Below, one piece after another: positions 17,921 through 26,728 of a stretch of 64,000 nucleotides of DNA (within the stretch, counting starts at the first letter, position 1; each line of letters opens with the position of its first letter). Below the pieces are notes generated by a model. The model worked only from the letters and a program-made list of their open reading frames with translations. It ran no database searches and was not told the origin of the DNA. The stretch covers positions 310,001-374,000 of the forward strand of contig JARFVT010000013.1 of the NCBI GenBank assembly GCA_036677425.1, written 5' to 3'. This stretch comes from JARFVT01 sp036677425. Its GTDB lineage: Bacteria; Pseudomonadota; Alphaproteobacteria; UBA8366; Aestuariispiraceae. The position numbers and the translations under genes are program-made.

Positions 17921-18940
17921 ATGCTAGATCAAGTAATGCCAAAAAAGATGGAAAAAATGCCAAAACAATCAAACATGACAAATAAAGAAAAATCGCATAA
18001 CATTGTTGCGCTTGTCTATAATGGTTTATGTACATTCGAATTTGGCATAGCATCAGAAATATTCGGCCTGTTTCGCCCTGAAATAAATGGTGGGTGGTAT
18101 AAATTCAAATCGGTGTCGTTGGAAATAGGCCCACTTTTAGCTGCGGGCGGTTTGGAGTTCTCGGCATCGGGTTCGTTAAAAGATTTTGAACAAGCTGATA
18201 CCATTATAATTCCTGGTTGGCGTGGAAAAGATGAATTTGTGCCTGAAATTATCTGCAAGGCTTTAAAAGATGCAAGCCGAAGGGGAACGCGCATCGTAAC
18301 CATATGTTCTGGTATTTATGTATTGGCGGCGGCGGGTTTACTAACGGGTCGTAAAATCACGACACACTGGCGTTTTATTCATGACTTTAAAAAAAAATAC
18401 CCCGACGTGAGCATAGAGCCGAATAGTCTTTATATCGATGATGACAATATTATGACTTCGGCTGGAAGTTCAGCTGGAATTGATTTATGCTTGTATATGG
18501 TGCGGAAAGATTATGGGGTAAAAATTGCCAATTCCGTAGCTCGCCGCTTGGTTATGCATGCCCATAGACAAGGCGGACAGGCGCAATTCATTGAACAGCC
18601 GGTACCAAAGGAAAATGAGGCCCATCGCCTGTCTGTGATTTTGGATTATGTGCGCTCTAATCTTAATCAATCTCATAGCGTGTCTTCGCTAGCTAGCCTG
18701 TCAGGCATGTCTTCTCGCAGCTTTCAGCGAAAATTTGTCGCACTTACTGGATTACCTGTAGGACAGTGGGTCACTCATGAAAGGCTGGCTAGCGCGTGCA
18801 GCTTATTGGAAATTTCAAAAATACCGATGGATGATATTGCCAAGGCCGTTGGCATCTCTAATGTTGAAAATCTACGTTACCATTTCCGCAAATATTTCGG
18901 TATTAGCCCTGGAGATTACAGGAAAAGATTTGCGTGTTAG
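17921..18940 (+). CDS. GlxA/FtrA-type AraC-family transcription regulator
   Basis: Two-domain regulator: an N-terminal DJ-1/PfpI (class I glutamine amidotransferase-like) domain (about 20-190) with VALVYNGLCTFEFGIASEIFGL and the nucleophile-elbow Cys in TICSGIYVLAAAG, then a C-terminal AraC double helix-turn-helix (about 235-335) ending SPGDYRKRF. This resembles E. coli FtrA. The effector is unknown. Candidate starts are ATG codons at 17921, 17936, 17948, 17957 and 17975; none has a strong ribosome-binding site, and I take the first one downstream of the promoter. It converges with dusA 24 bases downstream. Confidence 0.85.
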   Translation: MLDQVMPKKMEKMPKQSNMTNKEKSHNIVALVYNGLCTFEFGIASEIFGLFRPEINGGWYKFKSVSLEIGPLLAAGGLEFSASGSLKDFEQADTIIIPGWRGKDEFVPEIICKALKDASRRGTRIVTICSGIYVLAAAGLLTGRKITTHWRFIHDFKKKYPDVSIEPNSLYIDDDNIMTSAGSSAGIDLCLYMVRKDYGVKIANSVARRLVMHAHRQGGQAQFIEQPVPKENEAHRLSVILDYVRSNLNQSHSVSSLASLSGMSSRSFQRKFVALTGLPVGQWVTHERLASACSLLEISKIPMDDIAKAVGISNVENLRYHFRKYFGISPGDYRKRFAC

Positions 18941-18964
18941 GGGGCATCTCAAAGACAAACCGTT

Positions 18965-19999
18965 TTAGGTTTCTTCTACCAATTTTATGGCTTGCATTAA
19001 TATTTTGTGATCCGCATCACTGTGATAAGAACTTTCACTTAGATAACGACGAAATTGCTTGCCGCCAGCTTGTCCTGCAAAAATACCTAAAATATGGCGG
19101 GTAATATGCTTAAGCTGTGTTTTATTATCGCGTATTTCTTTTTCAACATATGGCATAAATTCACGTAATATCTGATGGCGGGATTTAACTATTGCCTGTT
19201 TATCATTGAAAATATCCATATCGGCATTGGCTAATATATATGGATTTTGATATGCAGCACGACCGATCATTACCCCGTCCGTCTTTTCTAATTGAGTGAT
19301 TGCTTCGTCAAGATTTTGAATGCCGCCATTAATTATTATCTCAAACTCAGGGAAATCTTTTTTTATAGTATGGACAAAATCATATTTTAACGGCGGTATC
19401 ATACGATTTTCATTTGGGCTTAATCCTTTAAGTATGGCTTTTCTGGCATGGATTATAAATGTTTGACAGCCCGCATCTGAAATTATTTTAATGAAATTAT
19501 GCAGTGATTGATAGCTATCTTGATCATCAATTCCAATGCGTGATTTTATGGTTACAGGGATTGAAACCGCATTTTGCATCGCGCTTAGACATTGCGCCAC
19601 CAAATCTGGTTGTGCCATTAAACATGCGCCAAACCTACCCGATTGCACGCGATCAGAAGGACAACCGATATTTAAGTTAACTTCGCAATAACCGAAATTC
19701 TCGACTATTTTTGCTGCCTCTGCAAGTTGATTAGGGTTAGATCCACCCAATTGGCAGGCAACTGGCATTTCATGATTACCAAAGCCCAATAATTTTTGCT
19801 GATTACCATTGACCACCGCCGCCGATGTTATCATTTCGCTATATAATAAAGTATGTTTCGTAATTATGCGTATAAAACTACGCTGAAATCTATCCGTCCA
19901 ATCCATCATTGGGGCAACAGAAAGCTTTCGATCAATTAAAATTGGCTGTTTTCCTTGTTTTTCTTGACCATATAATTTACTACCATAGGTGTTATTCAT
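18965..19999 (-). CDS. dusA: tRNA-dihydrouridine synthase A
   Basis: FMN-dependent enzyme that reduces uridine 20/20a in the tRNA D-loop. The TIM barrel starts at LSVAPMMDWTDR, contains NLNIGCPSDRVQSGRFGACLM with the catalytic cysteine, FIIHARKA and the FMN phosphate segment DGVMIGRAAYQNP, and ends with the helical tRNA-binding domain including HILGIFAGQAGGKQFRRYLS. The open frame runs up to 20074; the first 25 residues are not conserved in DusA, so I prefer the ATG at 19999, with 20026 as an alternative. No clear ribosome-binding site is seen for either. Confidence 0.93.
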   Translation of the reverse strand: MNNTYGSKLYGQEKQGKQPILIDRKLSVAPMMDWTDRFQRSFIRIITKHTLLYSEMITSAAVVNGNQQKLLGFGNHEMPVACQLGGSNPNQLAEAAKIVENFGYCEVNLNIGCPSDRVQSGRFGACLMAQPDLVAQCLSAMQNAVSIPVTIKSRIGIDDQDSYQSLHNFIKIISDAGCQTFIIHARKAILKGLSPNENRMIPPLKYDFVHTIKKDFPEFEIIINGGIQNLDEAITQLEKTDGVMIGRAAYQNPYILANADMDIFNDKQAIVKSRHQILREFMPYVEKEIRDNKTQLKHITRHILGIFAGQAGGKQFRRYLSESSYHSDADHKILMQAIKLVEET

Positions 20000-20129
20000 G
20001 TTTAGAATTCTATAATTTATTGACATAATTTGATATTTTAAGCTATGAACGGGTATTTTTTTGGAGTGATTCATTATTACAATATGTTATAGGCACACCG
20101 TTCCATTAGTTTACTCATCCAAATTTTTA

Positions 20130-20165
20130 GATAAAGCCATAATTCAAATCACCTATGGCTTTATC
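20130..20165. terminator. Hairpin between dusA and the AttH-like pseudogene
   Basis: A perfect 12-bp stem, GATAAAGCCATA with TATGGCTTTATC, and a 12-base loop, 22 bases after the end of the AttH-like gene on the minus strand. The following bases are A/T-rich without a pure U tract, so it is a probable but not textbook terminator. Confidence 0.6.
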
Positions 20166-20187
20166 TATCGTTAATAATATGGTTTAT

Positions 20188-21256
20188 TTACATTCCATGT
20201 GGTTTTCCAAAATACATCAACTCCCAAACTGCAGTAGAACTAGAATGCTTTTCTATTAATTTATCTGCTTTAAATACTTTAACTTCGGATTTTCCTGCAA
20301 ATCTAAAGTATGCTCCGTCAAAACCAGTAATTGCTTTGGCTGCTATATATGCAAGACCTTTACCACCTAATGAATCTTCAAGAATATCCCATTCTTCAAT
20401 TATCTTTTCTTTGAAAAGGTAAAGTTCGTATCTATATTCATCTTCAGGATTATTATATATAAAAATCAAATCATCGCTTATATCTTTATTTAAAGTGGGA
20501 TGCATCTTGCCATAAGTTCTATATAATTTTACTTGTTCGCCATTATCTGCAATTGTTTTTCCATTTTTTGAAATATTGAACACAACTATATTGTCATTGT
20601 TAAATTTTTTCTCAGAAATCATTTCAGATGCGATTATATTATAAGGACCTACTTCAGCTCTTGCCCAATACCAATTATTGAACAATTTTGACATGCTAAT
20701 ATTCCCCCAATGATGGTCTGGATAACATCAACCTGAAGTGGAGATAGAAACTTTATTATCTATGTAACTAAGATCAATTCTCCCTTGTGGAATAGCTACT
20801 ACCCAGTTGAATAATTTTTCCCCTTCTGGTCCAAAAGTCATATGCCCTGTTTTGGGCCTCCAACTTTCAGCAGTTCTTTTAATTTTTGCTGTCAAGTTGA
20901 AGTCTTTATCTTCAACGTGAATTTCATATTCTTCTAAATTTCCCGTAAAGTAATTTTTATCTATTTTTACATCGCAAGTATCTTTTGCTGAGGAAAATTT
21001 TTCTGCATTAAATCTGATATCCTTGTCAATCTTTGTTCCATCAGCCTTATTAATGGTTACAGTACTTCTAGGACTTAAAGAACTATTTAGGTCGGTAATA
21101 TCCTTAGTATAAAAAACTATAACTAATATACTGCCATTTTCCAAATGAGCATCAAAATACCACCATTCATAAGTCCCCTTTTTACCAGTAGAACGCATGC
21201 CTTCTTCCCATTTTTCAGGCGTATGTGTTTCTTGTAGATTAAACCTCTTTTAGTCA
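20188..21256 (-). pseudogene. AttH/CrtC-like (lipocalin-fold) protein gene interrupted by UGA
   Basis: Two ORFs in the same frame, 21198-20728 and 20694-20188, form one protein of the AttH/hydroxyneurosporene-synthase family. The N-terminal part has the hallmark EWWYFDAHLENG, then TGHMTFGPEG. The reading frame continues through an in-frame TGA (20728-20730) into CYPDHHWGN and SMSKLFNNWYWARAEVG, the second hallmark, normally GYHDHNWGN. Upstream, NLQETHTPEKWEEG also belongs to the protein but is out of frame with the ATG at 21256 (MTKRG), apparently by two extra bases. So there is one nonsense codon and probably one frameshift. Function in this family is poorly known. The neighbouring IS1380 debris suggests a transferred segment. 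Confidence 0.75.
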
Positions 21257-21419
21257 TCTCTAAGATTTGCTATTTTTTTCATGTTTTTGAACTCTTTACT
21301 TTTGTTTTTTGTTTTCATTCGTCATTAATTTCTATTTTATATTCATAATCCTTTTCAAGTATATTTAACTATAATCCCATTTAAAACCATTTAAATTTCT
21401 TACTAATTAAAATATATTG

Positions 21420-21935
21420 ATGTGGCTGCACTATCTCTAACATAAACCCTAATATATCACTGTCATTAGCTAAAAATAAAATTCATTCCTTTATAACAAA
21501 ATATTACACTAATTTCATAGGATTAAAAAAATAGCTGGGTGTTTTTGATGAAATTTCAAGATTTAGTAAAAAGACCGTTCTGGCAGCCTTCGACGGTGGC
21601 GAAATTACATCAGATGCGGGGTTTTATTACTTCTTAAAGCATCGGATAAGTTGAATTTATTTCCACGCATGACCGCCATTTTTTTGATTATCGAAAAACA
21701 AACCGCCTTCGTCATTCCATACGCGATTTATTATCACAGCGCGTCTTGGTATCACCTTGGGGAATAGCTTTGGTCTATGAAGATTTTAACAATCACGATC
21801 ATTTGCGCGATGCGATCTGGCAACAGTTTTACGGGCAAATTTTTAAGCAACATTCTGAATTTGTTCAAACTCCACTGGCGGCAAATAATTATCGATCATC
21901 AATAGAATATGAAAACCGTACAAAAGCAGCTTAAT
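21420..21935 (+). pseudogene. IS1380-family transposase remnant
   Basis: The 5' end of an IS1380-type element: an AT-rich leader, then FDEISRFSKKTVLA, FDGGEITSDAG, a frameshift, KLNLFPRMTA, another shift, SIRDLL, QRVLGI, and YEDFN-HDHLRDA, where homology stops. The catalytic residues further on are absent. The leader and first codons match the inverted copy at 41692-41871, so both derive from one element. At 21419-21437 the sequence TGATGTGGCTGCACTAT also resembles the start of the IS debris at 41466. Nothing else is recognisable between 21257 and 21420. Confidence 0.75.
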
Positions 21936-22017
21936 AAACTGTCCTAAACAAACGTTGACATATCATAATGCAACGATAAAAATATTTATCTTATTATATA
22001 GATTTATAAATGAATTA

Positions 22018-22037
22018 CCTTTACGTTAACGTAAGGG
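22018..22037. promoter_or_regulatory. Palindromic candidate operator of the liu operon
   Basis: TTACGTTAACGTAA (22021-22034) is a perfect 14-bp palindrome, and the flanking CC/GG pairs extend it with one mismatch. It lies about 40 bases before the MerR-type regulator gene at the head of the leucine catabolic operon. MerR proteins bind palindromes in the promoter spacer, so autoregulation is likely; this is inferred from position. Confidence 0.65.
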
Positions 22038-22078
22038 TAACTTATAAGTTAAGGAATTATAATCACTGGAGATGTTAA

Positions 22079-22474
22079 TTGGCAGAGGAAATCAGCATAA
22101 GGCAATTGGCAAAGGAATTTGCCGTTACCACCAGAACATTACGATTTTACGAAGATCAAGGCCTGCTTATGCCAGAGCGACGCGGACAGCATCGCATCTT
22201 CATTCAGCGTGATCGCGTGCGATTAAAATTAATTTTGCGTGGCAAAAGACTTGGTTTTAAGCTTTATGAAATTCGTGATTTGATCGATATGTATGGGGCA
22301 GAACAAGGTGAAGAGGGGCAGATATACTCTTTCATTGCCAAAATATCTGAGCGCAAGCAAGATTTATTGCAAAAAAAAGCCGATATAGAAGAAATATTAC
22401 TTGAGCTAGAAAAAGCAACAATTGGCTGTCAGCAGCGTTTGGGCGAATTAAATAAAAACAGCGAGGTAAAATAA
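22079..22474 (+). CDS. liuR: MerR-family regulator of leucine/isovalerate utilisation
   Basis: A 131-residue MerR protein: winged helix-turn-helix (about 5-75) with IRQLAKEFAVTTRTLRFYEDQGLL and a long C-terminal dimerisation helix. There is no cysteine-rich metal loop, as expected for LiuR-type regulators that respond to branched-chain acyl-CoA intermediates. It begins with TTG at 22079 behind CTGGAG; the ATG at 22072 is out of frame. It is the first gene of the operon, three bases before the thioesterase. Confidence 0.88.
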   Translation: MAEEISIRQLAKEFAVTTRTLRFYEDQGLLMPERRGQHRIFIQRDRVRLKLILRGKRLGFKLYEIRDLIDMYGAEQGEEGQIYSFIAKISERKQDLLQKKADIEEILLELEKATIGCQQRLGELNKNSEVK

Positions 22475-22477
22475 GAT

Positions 22478-22969
22478 ATGGAGAGAGTGATTACTGAGTT
22501 AAAACTGAGAAATCCGGATTTTATAAAGCGCACTAATGATAGTTTTAACAGGCAGGCCTTTATGAAAACATTAGGGGTTAAATTAACCGATGTTAAGGCA
22601 GGTATGGTTGTTATGGAGTTGGATTTTAATGAATCTCTTTGCCAGCAACATGGTTTTTTCCACGGCGGAGTTATCGGCACATTGGTTGATAATGCCGGTG
22701 GTTATGCCGCTTTTTCATTGATGTCAGCCAAAGATTCTGTGCTTAGTGTCGAATATAAACTCAACCTGATGTCGCCCGGCGACGGCGATAAATTAATTGC
22801 AATTGGCGAGGTTAAAAAATCTGGTCGCAGATTAACCATTTGCAATGTTGATATTTTGATAGAAAAATCTGGTAAAAGAAAGCTATGTGCGACAGGTTTA
22901 TGCACCATGATGAGGATGGAAAATCATAGCGATGATATCGTAACAGAAAATATACTAAATAATGATTAG
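22478..22969 (+). CDS. PaaI-like hotdog thioesterase
   Basis: A 163-residue single-hotdog protein with the PaaI/YbgC-like helix QHGFFHGGVIGTLVDNAGGYAA (split here: QHGFFHGGV near residue 53, TLVDNAGG near 66), where the Asn/Asp and Gly-Gly positions hold the thioester. It presumably hydrolyses acyl-CoA intermediates or relieves CoA trapping during branched-chain catabolism. It lies in the operon between liuR and isovaleryl-CoA dehydrogenase with gaps of 3 and 12 bases. Confidence 0.85.
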   Translation: MERVITELKLRNPDFIKRTNDSFNRQAFMKTLGVKLTDVKAGMVVMELDFNESLCQQHGFFHGGVIGTLVDNAGGYAAFSLMSAKDSVLSVEYKLNLMSPGDGDKLIAIGEVKKSGRRLTICNVDILIEKSGKRKLCATGLCTMMRMENHSDDIVTENILNND

Positions 22970-22981
22970 GGAGATTAAGAA

Positions 22982-24154
22982 ATGCCATTGAATAGTTACC
23001 CAACATTGAATTTTGATTTAGGTGAAACCGCCGATATGCTGCGTGATGCGGTCATGGGATTTGCCAGTGATGAAATTGCACCACGCGCCGCCGATATTGA
23101 TAAATCAAATGAATTTCCGATGGATTTATGGCGTAAAATGGGCGATATGGGCTTGCTTGGCATAACCGTTTCTGAAGAATATGGTGGTGCGGGTATGGGC
23201 TATTTAGAACATATTGTCGCGATGGAAGAAATAAGCAGGGCTTCGGCCTCTGTTGGGCTTAGTTATGGGGCGCATTCTAATCTTTGTGTCAATCAAATAA
23301 ACCGTAATGGCAGTGCTGAACAAAAGAAAAAATATTTACCAAAATTAATTTCTGGTGAACATATAGGCGCATTGGCAATGTCGGAAACGGGGGCGGGGTC
23401 TGATGTGGTGTCAATGCAATTACGCGCCGATAAAAAAGGCGATAATTATGTCCTAAATGGCAGTAAAATGTGGATAACCAATGGCCCTGATGCGGATGTC
23501 ATGGTTGTTTATGCCAAAACTGATATGAAGGCGGGAAAGCGTGGGATAACCACATTTTTGGTAGAAAAAGATTACAAAGGTTTCTCTGTCGCACAAAAAT
23601 TAGACAAGCTTGGTATGCGCGGTTCAAATACGGGGGAATTAGTATTTGAAGATTGCCATGTGCCAGCGGAAAATATCCTTGGTGAGTTGGGGCGCGGCGT
23701 TAATGTTTTGATGAGCGGTCTTGATTATGAACGTGCGGTTTTAAGCGGTGGACCAATTGGCATTATGCAGGCATGTATGGATGTTATCATGCCATATATT
23801 CACGAACGTAAGCAATTTGGCAAAAGCATTGGCGAATTTCAATTAATGCAGGGTAAAATTGCTGATATATATACGATAATGAATGCGGCAAAATCCTATG
23901 TCTATACGGTTGGTAAATCATGTGATCGTGGTGATATAACGCGCAAGGATGCGGCGGGGGCAATTTTATATTCAGCGGAAAAAGCCACATGGATGGCGTT
24001 AGATGCCATTCAAATTCTTGGCGGTAATGGTTATATTAATGATTATCCAACGGGGCGTTTATTGCGTGATGCAAAATTATATGAAATTGGTGCAGGCACA
24101 TCAGAAATAAGGCGCATGTTAATTGGTCGCGAATTATTTGAACAAACAAAATAG
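22982..24154 (+). CDS. liuA: Isovaleryl-CoA dehydrogenase
   Basis: FAD flavoenzyme oxidising isovaleryl-CoA to 3-methylcrotonyl-CoA, with electrons going to ETF. The 390 residues include AMSETGAGSDVVSM (acyl-CoA/FAD motif), WITNGPDADV and ILGGNGYINDYP. The catalytic base is in the isovaleryl-type position, Glu250 in DYERAVLSGG, rather than near the C-terminus, which separates IVD from most acyl-CoA dehydrogenases. GGGAG stands seven bases before the ATG. It is the third gene of the liu operon. Confidence 0.95.
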   Translation: MPLNSYPTLNFDLGETADMLRDAVMGFASDEIAPRAADIDKSNEFPMDLWRKMGDMGLLGITVSEEYGGAGMGYLEHIVAMEEISRASASVGLSYGAHSNLCVNQINRNGSAEQKKKYLPKLISGEHIGALAMSETGAGSDVVSMQLRADKKGDNYVLNGSKMWITNGPDADVMVVYAKTDMKAGKRGITTFLVEKDYKGFSVAQKLDKLGMRGSNTGELVFEDCHVPAENILGELGRGVNVLMSGLDYERAVLSGGPIGIMQACMDVIMPYIHERKQFGKSIGEFQLMQGKIADIYTIMNAAKSYVYTVGKSCDRGDITRKDAAGAILYSAEKATWMALDAIQILGGNGYINDYPTGRLLRDAKLYEIGAGTSEIRRMLIGRELFEQTK

Positions 24155-24164
24155 AAGAAAAAAC

Positions 24165-24839
24165 ATGGGCATAATATTAATAACTGGGGCTAATCGTGGT
24201 ATTGGCAAGGCTTTGGCCAAAATATACATGGCTGATGGTTGGCATGTGATTGCGGCGGTGCGTAATATAAATGATTGTGATCTTGATTGTCAAAAAATTC
24301 ATTTGGATTTAACCGATGCACAATCTATTGCGGCCTTAAAAGACTATTTAGGTGATATCCCCATCGATATTTTATGGAATAATGCTGGTATCTTTAACGA
24401 TAAAAATACCAGCCTTGAAATGCTAAGCGATAGTGATTGGATGCAAAGTTTTTTAGTTAATACAATCGCTCCGATGCGCTTATCATCATTGTTGCGTAAA
24501 AATATTATTGCTAGCCAACGCAAGCTATTTATTTATACCAGCAGCTCAATGGCCTCTATTGCTGGTCCTGGCATGCAGTCATATGCTTATCGCACGTCAA
24601 AAACAGCATTGAATATGGCTGTTAGTAAATTTGCGATGGATATTCGAGATGATGGCGCATCGGCAATGGTTATTCACCCAGGGTGGGTGCGAACTGATAT
24701 GGGCGGTGATGGGGCGGATATAAGCGCGCAGACAAGCGTGATTGCAATGAAAAAGCTGGTGGAGACAATAACTCCTAACAGGCAAAATGAATTTAATGGT
24801 ACTTATCGCAATTATGAAGGAGGTATTTTACCATGGTAA
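24165..24839 (+). CDS. Short-chain dehydrogenase/reductase
   Basis: A 224-residue SDR with the Rossmann motif TGANRGIGKA near residue 7, NNAG near residue 75 and an active-site YRTSK tyrosine-lysine pair near residue 145. It resembles the C-factor/sniffer-like SDR subgroup. Its substrate in leucine breakdown is not obvious; it may act on a side metabolite. The open frame extends to 24123 inside liuA, but the ATG at 24165 gives the proper beta-alpha-beta start and lies ten bases after the liuA stop. Confidence 0.85.
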   Translation: MGIILITGANRGIGKALAKIYMADGWHVIAAVRNINDCDLDCQKIHLDLTDAQSIAALKDYLGDIPIDILWNNAGIFNDKNTSLEMLSDSDWMQSFLVNTIAPMRLSSLLRKNIIASQRKLFIYTSSSMASIAGPGMQSYAYRTSKTALNMAVSKFAMDIRDDGASAMVIHPGWVRTDMGGDGADISAQTSVIAMKKLVETITPNRQNEFNGTYRNYEGGILPW

Positions 24840-24852
24840 AATTAGATATTAA

Positions 24853-25986
24853 ATGATTTTAACCGATGAGCAGGAAATGATCCGCGATATGGGGCGGCAA
24901 TTTGCACAAAATGAACTTGCCCCCAATTCTGCCGCATGGGACCGCAGCCATCAATTTCCCAAAGATGCCATAAGTGAAATGGGCAAGCTTGGCATGATGG
25001 GGATGTTAGTGCCAGAAGAATATGATGGATCAAACGTGGATATGTTATCATATGCCCTTTGTTTAGAAGAAATTGCCGCTGGTGATGGTTCATGTTCGAC
25101 TATTATGAGCGTGCATAATTCGGTCGGCTGTATGCCAATTTTGAAATTTGGTACGGAGGATCAAAAACAACGGTTTTTAAAACCACTGGCACGCGGTGAG
25201 ATGCTGGCGGCTTTTTGTTTGACCGAACCGCAAGCGGGGTCGGATGCGGCTGATTTAAAAACCACGGCGGTAAAACAAGGTGATAATTGGGTCGTCAATG
25301 GCACGAAACAATTTATCACCAGTGGCTCAACTGCCGATATAGCAATTATTTTTGCCGTAACTGATAAGGATGAGGGTAAAAATGGCATAACCGCATTCAT
25401 TGTGCCAACCACAACCAAGGGCTATATTATAGGCGCAAAAGAAAATAAAATGGGGCAGCATGCCTCCGATACTTGCCAGATTATATTTGAAGATATGCAA
25501 TTAACCCCTGATTTGATGTTGGGTAAATTAGGCCAGGGCTATAAAATTGCCCTATCCAATCTTGAAGGCGGGCGCATTGGTATTGCGGCGCAATCGGTCG
25601 GGATGGCACGTGCTGCGCTTGATCATGCCATTGATTATGCCAATCAACGGGTAACTATGGGTAAAACCATTATCAATCATCAAGCGGTGGGTTTCAGGCT
25701 GGCTGATATGTTGTCCAAGCTAACCGCAGCAAGATTGATGACGCATGAAGCGGCAAGCCTGCGCGATGCGGGCAAGCCTGCGATGATTGCAGCATCAATG
25801 GCAAAGCTTTTTGCCAGCCAAATGGCAGAAGAAGTTTGTTCTGCCGCCATTCAAACATATGGTGGTTATGGTTACTTAAATGATTATCCCGTCGAACGTA
25901 TCGCGCGCGATGTTCGGGTTTGCCAGATTTACGAGGGAACAAGCGATATTCAACGCATGGTTATCGCCAGAAGTTTGCGAGTGTAA
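24853..25986 (+). CDS. Acyl-CoA dehydrogenase (short/branched chain)
   Basis: A 377-residue flavoprotein dehydrogenase with CLTEPQAGSDAADL, QFITSGSTADI, a QTYGGYGYLNDYPVER segment and the catalytic Glu361 in the C-terminal IYEGTSDIQRMVI. This placement marks the short- and branched-chain type rather than IVD. Substrate could be isobutyryl-, 2-methylbutyryl- or butyryl-CoA. It is inside the liu operon, 13 bases after the SDR, so it probably broadens the operon to other branched-chain amino acids. Confidence 0.92.
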   Translation: MILTDEQEMIRDMGRQFAQNELAPNSAAWDRSHQFPKDAISEMGKLGMMGMLVPEEYDGSNVDMLSYALCLEEIAAGDGSCSTIMSVHNSVGCMPILKFGTEDQKQRFLKPLARGEMLAAFCLTEPQAGSDAADLKTTAVKQGDNWVVNGTKQFITSGSTADIAIIFAVTDKDEGKNGITAFIVPTTTKGYIIGAKENKMGQHASDTCQIIFEDMQLTPDLMLGKLGQGYKIALSNLEGGRIGIAAQSVGMARAALDHAIDYANQRVTMGKTIINHQAVGFRLADMLSKLTAARLMTHEAASLRDAGKPAMIAASMAKLFASQMAEEVCSAAIQTYGGYGYLNDYPVERIARDVRVCQIYEGTSDIQRMVIARSLRV

Positions 25987-26031
25987 CTTTAGATAATAGC
26001 AGTTTTATAGTAATTAAAACAGGGGCATATA

Positions 26032-26661
26032 ATGATAAATAATAATGAAATAAAGATAATTGATTTCCATTATGAATTTTCCTCACCCTATGGATATATG
26101 GCGGCGGAACTTATTGATGATATGGCGGCAAAATATGGCTATAAAGTCAATTGGAAACCGTTTTTACTTGGTGCGGTGTTTAAGCTTGAAGGGACAAAAT
26201 CCTTAACCCAATACCCAATGAAGGGCGCATATTCTAAATATGATATGGCGCGTTCAGCAAAATTTTATAGCCTTGAATTTAGCTGGCCTGAAAAATTCCC
26301 CATCATGGCGGTTAATGCGGCGCGCGCTATTTATTGGCTTAAAAATAGTGATCTAGATGAATATAATGGCAAAGATAAAGAATTATCACTGGCGATTTAT
26401 CGCGCTGCATTTGTCGATGGTAAAGATATAGCCGATTTAAATATATTAGCACAGCTGGCAATATCGGTAAATATTGATGCCGACGCCATGTTGGCTGCAA
26501 TAAAAACTACTGCGGTTAAGAAAATTCTACATGATGAAGTGGAAAAAGCGATTGCACGAAAGGTTTTTGGGTCGCCTTTTTTCTTCATCAATGACGAAGC
26601 ATTCTGGGGTATAGATAGATTTCCGCAAATGGAAAAATGGCTGGCAACGGGCGGCTGGTAA
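26032..26661 (+). CDS. DsbA-fold 2-hydroxychromene-2-carboxylate isomerase-like protein
   Basis: A 209-residue thioredoxin-fold protein of the HCCA isomerase/GST-kappa family: DFHYEFSSPYGYMAAEL at the glutathione-binding end, MARSAKFYSLEF in the helical insert, and the cis-Pro/FGSPFFFINDEAFWGIDR motif near residue 180. There is no CxxC. It is usually glutathione-linked; its role among leucine genes is unknown. It lies 45 bases after the acyl-CoA dehydrogenase and 67 before the carboxylase subunit, on the same strand. Confidence 0.85.
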   Translation: MINNNEIKIIDFHYEFSSPYGYMAAELIDDMAAKYGYKVNWKPFLLGAVFKLEGTKSLTQYPMKGAYSKYDMARSAKFYSLEFSWPEKFPIMAVNAARAIYWLKNSDLDEYNGKDKELSLAIYRAAFVDGKDIADLNILAQLAISVNIDADAMLAAIKTTAVKKILHDEVEKAIARKVFGSPFFFINDEAFWGIDRFPQMEKWLATGGW

Positions 26662-26728
26662 CTTGCAAAGTTGGTAACTTGATCTTGAAAACTAATGGTT
26701 AATAAATATATAAGAAATGGGTGTTGTG

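Noticed and set aside
20728..20730. Selenocysteine codon
   Set aside because: The gene also seems to have a frameshift near its start, and only a weak hairpin follows the UGA. Nonsense mutation is simpler; kept only as a check in the findings.
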